Assembly: GCA_029977045.1 (NCBI GenBank) | Contig: JAPOLP010000497.1 | Span: 1-5,133, forward strand | Length of the DNA stretch: 5,133 bases | DNA from: Planctomycetota bacterium | Lineage (GTDB): Bacteria; Planctomycetota; Planctomycetia; Planctomycetales; Planctomycetaceae | Reading direction: 5' to 3' | Shown: one piece after another, positions 1-5,133 of the stretch | Position numbering within the stretch: position 1 is the stretch's first letter | Layout of the letters: the number at the start of each line of letters is the position of its first letter | Notes under the pieces: model-generated | What the model saw: only the letters and a program-made list of their open reading frames with translations | Databases searched by the model: none | What the model was told of the DNA's origin: nothing | Position numbers and translations under genes: made by a program

Positions 1-32
1 AAAGCGACGCGAGGAACTGCCTTGCGAGAGAG

Positions 33-683
33 TCAGAGGACGCGGTCCAGTTCTGTCTCGTCAGTCACTTCGCTCTCGGTATCGAGGCCGATGCGGAAGG
101 CGGCATGGACAAGCTCTGCGACGCTTTGTGCTTTGAACTTGTGCATCACGTTGGCTCGAAACTTCTCCATCGTGCGGTAGCTGATTCCCAGAGACGCGGC
201 GATCTGCTTGCCGCTCTGGCCCCGGATCAAAAGCTGCATGACCTGCGTTTCGCGGTTGGTCAGTGAGTCGTACCGCATACGGTCTTCTGCTGCCTGTTCG
301 TCGTTTCTGAGTCGCTCGTCGTCCTTGTCGATCAGTTCGTCGATGCGGTCAAACAGCTGCGTACAGTTGACGGGTTTGACGAGAAAGTCATCGACGCCTT
401 GTCGGAAGGCCTGGATAGTGGTTTCGACCGTTGCATGGCCACTGACGAAAATGATGGGCAGCCGGTTGCCATTTGCTGTGAGTTTCTGTTGCAGGACAAT
501 CCCATCGATTTCAGGTAGCTTCAAATCGAGGACAATGCAGCCTGGGCCGTCCAGTGTGTCTTCCGCCAGAAGCGCGGAAGCTCGTTCATACAGATGGACT
601 TCAAAGTCTCGCCCGGCAGCAGCAAAGGCAATTGCGTCGCGGATCTCCGCATCGTCATCGACGACGTAAAGATGCCTGCTCAT
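33..683 (-). CDS. FixJ/NarL-type response regulator (receiver + LuxR-type HTH)
   Basis: A 216-residue cytoplasmic transcription regulator that should be switched by phosphorylation from a sensor kinase. The receiver domain spans about residues 3-120 and keeps the whole active site: acidic pocket D10/D11, phosphoacceptor D53 (in VLDLKLPEIDG), S81 and K103 (in FLVKP). A linker rich in charged residues (about 119-138) leads to a LuxR/GerE-type helix-turn-helix at about 140-200, with the family hallmarks SLTNRE, GKQIAASLGIS and RTMEKFRANVMHKF. Length and order fit the FixJ subfamily. A short acidic tail (about 201-216) follows the HTH and is less usual. The ATG at 681-683 is supported by a purine-rich site nine bases upstream. 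No partner kinase lies in the window; one could lie to the left, since the gene ends 32 bp from the edge. It is divergent from the receiver/CheA-like genes. The specific family member and target genes cannot be named from sequence alone. Confidence 0.95.
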   Translation of the reverse strand: MSRHLYVVDDDAEIRDAIAFAAAGRDFEVHLYERASALLAEDTLDGPGCIVLDLKLPEIDGIVLQQKLTANGNRLPIIFVSGHATVETTIQAFRQGVDDFLVKPVNCTQLFDRIDELIDKDDERLRNDEQAAEDRMRYDSLTNRETQVMQLLIRGQSGKQIAASLGISYRTMEKFRANVMHKFKAQSVAELVHAAFRIGLDTESEVTDETELDRVL

Positions 684-692
684 TGGAGATGG

Positions 693-698
693 TCCTTT
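693..698 (-). promoter_or_regulatory. Ribosome binding site of the FixJ-type regulator
   Basis: On the minus strand AAAGGA lies nine bases before the ATG at 683. This is a near-ideal Shine-Dalgarno match and spacing, and it supports that start codon. Confidence 0.6.
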
Positions 699-1111
699 CC
701 GTCAGCGACCGCTGGCCCGGTTCCGCAGTCGAAGCCTTTCGTGATTTGCCAGGCTTCCGTCGCAGCGTCAGTCGCCTGATGCTGAGCCTTTGGTGGTTCG
801 GTCGTCTTTCCGCAGTGAAGAAACGAGTCCGGCGCACTTCGGCGAGTCAGTAAGTGGTGAGGATTGTTTTGAGGAGATGTGTTCGGAAGTTTAGTGACTG
901 TGTGGGCTTGTTTGCGGGTGTCTGTCTCTACTGAATTGTCTCAGCATATGGTGGATGTCTGCCAGTCTGAATGTGTATCGGACACGAGGGCCATAGACGA
1001 TTGTGAAATCGCGTCGTCCCGCAAGGATGAATCTGTAACTGGAAGGAGTAAGTGGCAGGGTAGGAATGTCGCGCGTGTGGAGTGTTGCTGGTAGTTCTGG
1101 GCAGGTTTGCC

Positions 1112-1142
1112 ACAGGTTGTATCAGTTGCGCCCGATACCTGT
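1112..1142. repeat. Bulged inverted repeat in the intergenic region
   Basis: ACAGGT (1112-1117) is the exact reverse complement of ACCTGT (1137-1142). After a three-base bulge (TGT, 1118-1120), ATC (1121-1123) can pair with GAT (1134-1136), leaving a ten-base loop. It could be a transcribed hairpin or a dimeric-protein binding site. Nine pairs with a bulge are only modestly above chance in a region of this size, and no T-run follows that would make it a terminator. Confidence 0.3.
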
Positions 1143-1362
1143 CAGCGGTACTCATGGGCATAGGGAGACTTACCCTGCGTGTTGTCCCAGAAGAGTCGCA
1201 GGCACGTCGTGAGCCTATCGATCGAGGTGATCTGGCGGGCCGAAGTAGTATTCCCCATGCAGAAGTTGACGCATCTGTGCCGAACTGACGTAGTGTTGAT
1301 GGCGTGAAGATGCCGCGATTCGGTGTGGCACTCCGCACAATCCGCCGCTAATGCCTTTCACG

Positions 1363-1373
1363 AAGGAAGGGAG
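1363..1373 (+). promoter_or_regulatory. Ribosome binding site of the stand-alone receiver gene
   Basis: The purine-rich run AAGGAAGGGAG ends five bases before the ATG at 1379. It contains two overlapping Shine-Dalgarno-like cores and fixes the start of the receiver gene, suggesting good translation. Confidence 0.65.
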
Positions 1374-1378
1374 CACTC

Positions 1379-1948
1379 ATGGCCGCAGCGTCGCGCTCCT
1401 TCGCAGAGACGAATTTGTTGCCGTCGGCCCGGGCAGGCCGTCGAATCCTGCTGGCCGAGGACCATCCGAGCGATGGCCGGTTTCTGGCGACCGTGCTGGC
1501 TAAGGCGGGTTATTCGGTGACGCTCGAATGTAACGCACAGCAGGTAATCGACCGAGTCGTTCGTGGTGCATTGTCAAAATCGGCCTTCGATCTCGTGATC
1601 CTGGACCTCTCACTGAATCGGGAAGACGTGATCACGGTCACGCGCCGCCTGCGAGAGACTGATCGCCGGCTCCCGATCCTGACGATCACGGCGCGTGAAG
1701 ATGCGTCGCGTCGACGCGATTGCCTGGATGCCGGCTGCGATGCCCATCTCGCAAAGCCGCTCAACAGGGAACAGCTTCTATACGAAGCGGGGCGACTGCT
1801 GCTCGAACGGGCCTGGCCCGAAATGACTCGAGCACATGTTCATAAGAGTGGAGAGAGCCCGGCACATGGTCCGTTCGTTTCCGGCAGGAGTGGAACGGCA
1901 GTGACCGACAGGGACGAGATCGTGCAGGCAACGGATTGTGACGTTTGA
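1379..1948 (+). CDS. Stand-alone CheY-like response regulator receiver protein
   Basis: A 189-residue protein with one receiver domain at about residues 21-140 and no output domain. The active site is complete: E27/D28 acidic pocket (in LLAEDHPSD), phosphoacceptor D76 (in LVILDLSLN), T104 and K126 (in AKPL). The loop after D76 departs from the usual MPxMDG pattern and reads LSLNREDV, lacking the proline and glycine. The style (ILLAEDH, GYSVT, GCDAHLAKPL) recalls receivers that end hybrid sensor kinases. The N-terminal 20 residues and the tail of about 45 residues look unstructured. It lies 27 bp upstream of the CheA-like reading frame on the same strand, so the two are probably co-transcribed, and the CheA-like protein is its natural candidate partner. 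The receiver call is secure; its partner and role are inference. Confidence 0.92.
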   Translation: MAAASRSFAETNLLPSARAGRRILLAEDHPSDGRFLATVLAKAGYSVTLECNAQQVIDRVVRGALSKSAFDLVILDLSLNREDVITVTRRLRETDRRLPILTITAREDASRRRDCLDAGCDAHLAKPLNREQLLYEAGRLLLERAWPEMTRAHVHKSGESPAHGPFVSGRSGTAVTDRDEIVQATDCDV

Positions 1949-1967
1949 TGCAAGCCGCAATCGGGCC

Positions 1968-1972
1968 AGGGA
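1968..1972 (+). promoter_or_regulatory. Shine-Dalgarno that bears on the start of the CheA-like gene
   Basis: AGGGA lies only three bases before the ATG at 1976 but nine bases before the in-frame ATG at 1982. The spacing favours initiation at 1982, which would drop the first two residues. Confidence 0.4.
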
Positions 1973-1975
1973 ATC

Positions 1976-2593
1976 ATGAAGATGGATAGTGCCGACCAGT
2001 ATCTGCAAGCCGACCTGACTCTGGATCTGCTTGACCAGTTGCGGGAGATTGAGAGTTCTGTCCTGGCGTTCGAGGCTGGCCAGCCATACGGCGGTGATGA
2101 TGCACTCGTCGGTTCCGCAGAAGCACTTCGCGACGCGGCGAGATCCGCAGAATCGCTGGGACTCAAGAACGTTGAATGTCTTACTTGCGCGCTTGCCTCT
2201 GGCGTCGAACTGCTGCCCAAATCAGGTGGAAGCCTGCAGCCGCATCGAATTGGTGCTGTGCTGACGGCGATCGACACACTTTTCTGTCTCCTGGAAAACG
2301 TCGATTGCTCTGACGAGTTCGATATCAATGGGCAACTTAGCGTACTGAGCGATTGCACGGCAGTTGGGGGACTCGACCGCTACACGGAAAACGGATCGGG
2401 CCAGTCAGAGAAAACAGAATATGCAGGCGGAAAGCAGAGAGTGGTTCGCCGCTTCGATGTACCGGCTGGTTCGCCGAATTTCGATCCAGGTGGGCTGGAG
2501 CTCGATGGTTGTGCCAATCGGGAGAAGGCAGGGGCAGAGTCAAGCACAGCACTGCCGGGCTCGGCGGGACAGCTCTTCCTTTCCTATGAGTAG
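1976..2593 (+). CDS. CheA-like N-terminal half: degenerate HPt/P1-type domain, ended by in-frame TAG
   Basis: A 205-residue frame. Residues about 12-110 fit the helical pattern of a CheA P1 (histidine phosphotransfer) domain: a first helix DLLDQLREIESSVLAFE, a second helix around SAEALRDAARSAESLGL, then ECLTCALASGVELL and an AIDTLFCLLENV helix. In CheA the second helix carries the phosphate-accepting His (AAHTLKG-like); here the matching place reads SAEALRD, with Glu49 or Ala50. The only His in the whole frame is H90, in a loop between helices. Residues about 111-205 are low-complexity and linker-like. The next gene continues in the same phase after the TAG at 2591-2593, so this is probably the front half of a CheA-like protein. 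ATG 1982 may be the true start. The P1 assignment rests on pattern and context, not on a diagnostic residue, so it is moderate; that the frame is coding is more secure. Confidence 0.65.
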   Translation: MKMDSADQYLQADLTLDLLDQLREIESSVLAFEAGQPYGGDDALVGSAEALRDAARSAESLGLKNVECLTCALASGVELLPKSGGSLQPHRIGAVLTAIDTLFCLLENVDCSDEFDINGQLSVLSDCTAVGGLDRYTENGSGQSEKTEYAGGKQRVVRRFDVPAGSPNFDPGGLELDGCANREKAGAESSTALPGSAGQLFLSYE

Positions 2594-2614
2594 ATCCTGG
2601 CACAACTGCAGTTC
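2591..2614 (+). other. In-frame amber codon and seven sense codons joining the two CheA-like halves
   Basis: The frame of the upstream half stops at TAG (2591-2593). It then continues with seven sense codons (I L A Q L Q F) into the GTG at 2615, which begins the downstream half in the same phase. No purine-rich ribosome binding site precedes that GTG, and the downstream half has no ATG until about its 100th codon. TAG is one base change from CAG (Gln), and the surrounding residues (LFLSYE, then ILAQLQF) would make a continuous helix of the kind expected in the CheA dimerisation region. Confidence 0.6.
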
Positions 2615-3250
2615 GTGACGCAGGGCAGTTCCGCTCGTCGAGGAGCCGCAGGAGTTTCCGATCCGCTGTTTGCGGACGTGCCTCAACTTGCGAGTGAACT
2701 GGCAGCCCGGCACGGCAAGCGGTGTGAAGTTACGTCGAGCGGATTGATTGGTGATCTCGGTGCTGACGTGGCTGCTTTTCTGCGTGGCTTCGTGTCTCGG
2801 TTTGTCGAAGACGCGGTGACACATCGAATTGAACAGCCGGTTGTTCGGCGAGCGGTCGGGAAGCCGGATGCCGGGCAGATTTCAGTCCGCCTTGACCAGC
2901 CGGATGGTGCTCTGCGAATGCGGGTTGCCGATGACGGCAAGACAATTGACGTCGAAGCCCTGAAGGCACGAGCCGTCGCGTGTCGCTTTGTCTCGTGCGA
3001 ATTTGCCGCAGAGATGACCGACCAGGAAGTCCTGCAGATGGCACTTTTGTCGGGGCTGTCCGGTACTCAAACGCGACCGGGAGAGCACTCTGGTTGTCGC
3101 GGACTGTGCGGTGTTCGTGCTGAAATTGAACGCCTGGGAGGACGCATTCGGCTCGATTCGCGATGCCCGTTCGGGACGGAGGTCGAAATCACGCTGCCGC
3201 AGTCGGTGGTGTCCAGCCGAGTAGTGCCTCTCGTGAGCAGCGCGGAGTAG
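2615..3250 (+). CDS. CheA-like C-terminal half: degenerate histidine-kinase ATPase domain
   Basis: A 211-residue frame matching the CheA catalytic (P4, HATPase_c) domain over about residues 18-196. Recognisable landmarks are LASELAARHGK (CheA: LVRDLAxxLGK), the N-box region FVEDAVTHRIEQP, the CheA-specific VGKPDAGQI, the G1 box VADDGKTID, and IERLGGRIRLDS followed by PFGTEVEITLP. Key positions are altered: the Mg-binding Asn of the N box is Asp66, the G1 box reads DDGKT instead of DDGxG, and the G2 box (GRGVGMD-like) is eroded to SGCRGLCGV. No CheW-like P5 domain follows, since the gene stops at 3250. It has no good start of its own: the GTG at 2615 lacks a Shine-Dalgarno and is in phase with the upstream half across a TAG. 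It is best read as the rear half of an interrupted CheA-like gene, either a pseudogene or a pseudokinase. The CheA relationship is secure; activity is doubtful. Confidence 0.75.
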   Translation: MTQGSSARRGAAGVSDPLFADVPQLASELAARHGKRCEVTSSGLIGDLGADVAAFLRGFVSRFVEDAVTHRIEQPVVRRAVGKPDAGQISVRLDQPDGALRMRVADDGKTIDVEALKARAVACRFVSCEFAAEMTDQEVLQMALLSGLSGTQTRPGEHSGCRGLCGVRAEIERLGGRIRLDSRCPFGTEVEITLPQSVVSSRVVPLVSSAE

Positions 3251-3260
3251 TGCCGAAGTC

Positions 3261-5133
3261 TTACGGAGATTCTCCATCCAGTTTCTGCGGCACCAGCGTG
3301 ATCTCGAACTCAAGAGTGTCTGGTGTTTTGAGTTCGACCTGGAGTCTCAGCCAGTAGTTGTTCCAGCTATGCGACCCGATGTGCTCAAACGGCGATTTTT
3401 CTTCGGTCGTCCAGCTGCGAGTTGTCCCGGCGGTTTCCCGGGTGGTAATGCGATAGCGTTTATCGTGCGGAAGTTTTTCGACGGTGTACGAGATGACTGT
3501 GAGTTTGTCGTCGTCGCCGATCATGTAAAACCCGGCCGGTTCTCCGAAGCGTGCGGTGATTGTGCCAGTTGCTGATGACTCTGGATCGAGGGCCACGAAA
3601 CCGAGTCTGTTCAGCAAGGACTCGTCGGGCTTTCCGAGTTGTTTTTCGTCGATCTCGTGTTCCTTCGCGATCTTCCTGATCTTCTGATCGAAATCTCCCG
3701 CGTTCGTCATTGTCTGTGCGAGGAAGCGACAGCACGCGAGTGCTCTGCGCGTGCCCTCGACGTCTTTTCGCCGCGAGTACGATTCGGCGACGAGCAGCCA
3801 TGCGTCGGCGGATCGGATACCGCTTTCCTCGATCAGATTGATGGCCCGCGAATGTTGCTCTCCCTGCCAGTTGCTGCGCATGGCGAGCAGCAGATTGATG
3901 TCTGGACGGTCGACCGCGAACAACTCGTCAACGGCTGAGCGAATTTCGGCAAGTGATTGGCGGTTGCGATAGCGGACGAAGTGCGTCAGCCGACTGGTCT
4001 CAGCGTTCGCTGCTCCATGCTTTGTGATATTTGGCTGATGATTGTGGACTGACACTTTCATTTCCGGAAAGACGCCGAGCGTTTCGTCGCCTTTCGACAT
4101 GTGCAGGCTGAAGTGTTCTGCGGAGCGGTCGTAGAAGTTGTCTTCCTTCCAGCCGCCAGCGAGCAGCTCGTCACGGATACCTGTCACCGTTTCAATCGGA
4201 TCGCCGGTTGGCTGGTAGTGCCACAGCGACTCGTTGCGGAGCATCAGGCCGTGAAAGCCACTCAGCCGCGTCGCCTGCAGGCGGTCAAGGAACGCGAAGC
4301 TGGGCTCGGCAGTCCAGTTCGGGTACAGAGCTGCCGGCATTTCGGGCAGTGGCCCGTTCTTCTCGCCGAGTTTCTTCAGCTTGTCGAGGATGTGGTTGCT
4401 GATCTGTTTCGCGATATCGCCGCCCTGGAGCGTGTACTTCGCGGCGGATGACTCGATGCCCAGCAGCTCCGATTCGTGATCGACGCCAATATCGGCTCGC
4501 ATGGTGACGGTTGGTGGAGACTGGTTGTCGAACGAACTGAAATTGGATGCAGCCAGCGACGTTCCGAAATGGGCGGTCACCTGAGCCTTCAGGTCGCGGC
4601 CGATCAGTCCAGACTCGTCGATCGACGTCAGGTCGAGAGTCAGATAGAGGTCGGGAGCGGGGCCACCGATCTCCGGCTGCTCGCCGATCGGAAAGTAGTC
4701 GATCTTGTTGAACGGCGAGTTCTGCTTCAGCAGATCAAGCAGTGAGGTAGCGACGCGGGCAATCAGCAGGTGATCGGACTGGTTAACGATCAGCAGCCGA
4801 TTTGTAGCGAGGAACGCGGGATTGGAGTGCGACTCGGAAGAAACCATGGAAGTGTTGTTGCGGGCGTTGAGTTTGCCTATGTGAGACTTCAGGCGGGCGC
4901 CGTCGGCAGCCGAACCGTTGTCGGCGACCAGATTTCCACTGTCGTCGCGGCTGAAGTGAATCGGTTCAGCGATCACGTCCGGCGGCGTGAAGTACCAGAC
5001 GTAAACGACCGGAGTCATCAGGCCGAGGAGAACTGCGCCGGCGATCGCCTTGCGGGGAATCGGCTGGCGTGAGGGCAGGGCCAGCGCGCACTTTGGGGGC
5101 GGGAGGCAAGCTGGATGACTGGCGCTATTGTGT
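3261..5133 (-). CDS. Membrane-anchored hypothetical protein, 5' end beyond the window
   Basis: The family was not recognised. The frame ends at TAA (3261-3263). The first in-frame ATG (5016-5018) gives 585 residues, but it has no ribosome binding site and would cut into a hydrophobic helix. Upstream codons stay open to the edge with no ATG, GTG or TTG and encode RQPIPRKAIAGAVLLGL just before that Met, so a helix flanked by Arg/Lys spans about ten residues either side of it. This looks like an N-in signal anchor with a large exported domain. Numbered from the ATG, residues about 70-220 look alpha/beta (RLLIVNQ, DLYLTLDL, DIAKQISNHILDKLKK). Residues about 355-460 are helical and weakly repeat-like (AWLLVAESYSRRKDVEGTRR). 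The last 110 or so are beta-rich with aromatic residues (HSWNNYWLRLQVELK). Its 3' end lies ten bases from the convergent CheA-like gene. No catalytic motif was seen, and a link to the signalling genes is not supported. Confidence 0.85.
   Translation of the reverse strand, partial: HNSASHPACLPPPKCALALPSRQPIPRKAIAGAVLLGLMTPVVYVWYFTPPDVIAEPIHFSRDDSGNLVADNGSAADGARLKSHIGKLNARNNTSMVSSESHSNPAFLATNRLLIVNQSDHLLIARVATSLLDLLKQNSPFNKIDYFPIGEQPEIGGPAPDLYLTLDLTSIDESGLIGRDLKAQVTAHFGTSLAASNFSSFDNQSPPTVTMRADIGVDHESELLGIESSAAKYTLQGGDIAKQISNHILDKLKKLGEKNGPLPEMPAALYPNWTAEPSFAFLDRLQATRLSGFHGLMLRNESLWHYQPTGDPIETVTGIRDELLAGGWKEDNFYDRSAEHFSLHMSKGDETLGVFPEMKVSVHNHQPNITKHGAANAETSRLTHFVRYRNRQSLAEIRSAVDELFAVDRPDINLLLAMRSNWQGEQHSRAINLIEESGIRSADAWLLVAESYSRRKDVEGTRRALACCRFLAQTMTNAGDFDQKIRKIAKEHEIDEKQLGKPDESLLNRLGFVALDPESSATGTITARFGEPAGFYMIGDDDKLTVISYTVEKLPHDKRYRITTRETAGTTRSWTTEEKSPFEHIGSHSWNNYWLRLQVELKTPDTLEFEITLVPQKLDGESP

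Larger units (their letters stand above)
684..1378. other. Long intergenic region between divergent genes
   Basis: About 695 bp without a convincing gene. Reading frames of 60-136 codons exist on both strands here, but none shows a recognisable domain, a good ribosome binding site or a protein-like composition. The minus-strand frame at 928-1338 is rich in Arg, Ser, Thr and Pro, as expected of an antisense or noncoding frame. Because the flanking genes point away from each other, the promoters of both the FixJ-type regulator and the receiver/CheA-like operon should lie here. The stretch at about 855-965 is richer in T and G than the coding regions. No convincing sigma-70 or sigma-54 promoter pair was found by eye. 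A decayed gene or an unrecognised small RNA cannot be excluded. Confidence 0.6.

Noticed and set aside
208..669. A 153-codon plus-strand frame opposite the FixJ-type regulator
   Set aside because: It lies wholly antisense to a clear gene, and its Ser/Arg-rich composition is that of a shadow frame.
1266..1296. TTGACG as a possible sigma-70 -35 box
   Set aside because: No acceptable -10 hexamer lies 16-19 bases downstream; the best candidate matches only about half of TATAAT.
928..1338. A 136-codon minus-strand open frame in the intergenic region
   Set aside because: Its composition is dominated by Arg, Ser, Thr and Pro, with no domain pattern and no ribosome binding site. It looks like a chance frame in GC-rich DNA.
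1326..1341. TGGCAC resembling a sigma-54 -24 element upstream of the receiver gene
   Set aside because: No TTGC-like -12 element stands at the required spacing; the bases there read ACAAT.
2364..2618. Alternative plus-strand frame over the linker region, suggesting a frameshift that would restore a dimerisation domain
   Set aside because: All three plus frames are open here, so openness is uninformative. No frame shows a clear CheA dimerisation motif, and the phase is the same on both sides, so a frameshift would need an exact compensating one. Not fully excluded.
2591..3250. TAG read as an amino acid throughout this genome
   Set aside because: The rear half also ends at TAG (3248-3250). 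Reading on past it would add only about 16 codons, running into the opposing gene before a TGA. Nothing else in the window points to recoding.
3265..3275. Short palindrome GGAGATTCTCC near the convergent gene ends, as a terminator
   Set aside because: The stem is only five pairs with a one-base loop and no T-run follows. It also lies within the end of the minus-strand coding region.

Overview
The window holds a small cluster of signal-transduction genes next to one large membrane-anchored hypothetical gene. It comes from a bacterium of moderately high GC (by eye in the high 50s per cent). Orphan receiver proteins, a FixJ-type regulator, a CheA-like protein, a long intergenic gap and an unrecognisable membrane-anchored protein together suggest a planctomycete-like genome. 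That placement is inference, because the window contains no rRNA or other marker.

Layout: (1) 33-683, minus strand, a FixJ/NarL-type response regulator with intact receiver and LuxR-type DNA-binding domains and a clear ribosome binding site. (2) 684-1378, a gap of about 695 bp with no convincing gene, between divergently oriented genes and therefore likely to hold both promoters. A bulged inverted repeat lies at 1112-1142. (3) 1379-1948, plus strand, a stand-alone CheY-like receiver protein with a strong ribosome binding site. (4) 1976-2593 and 2615-3250, plus strand, two reading frames in the same phase, separated by one TAG codon and seven sense codons. The first half resembles a CheA P1 (HPt) domain with no histidine at the expected site. 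The second half is a recognisable CheA ATPase domain with eroded nucleotide-binding motifs and no CheW-like domain. (5) 3261 to the right edge, minus strand, a large hypothetical protein with an N-terminal membrane helix. Its frame stays open through the edge, so its true start lies outside the window.

How the genes may work together: the receiver gene and the CheA-like reading frames look like one operon (27 bp gap), transcribed away from the FixJ-type regulator. In an ordinary system the CheA protein would autophosphorylate and pass phosphate to the receiver. Here the CheA-like protein lacks the phosphate-accepting histidine, has altered ATP-site residues and is cut by an amber codon. It is therefore either a decaying kinase pseudogene or a pseudokinase that acts by binding. 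Both receivers keep the full catalytic set, so they could still be phosphorylated by kinases encoded elsewhere. This split, histidine-less CheA module beside intact receivers is the most unusual thing in the window. No mobile element, CRISPR array, tRNA or rRNA was seen.
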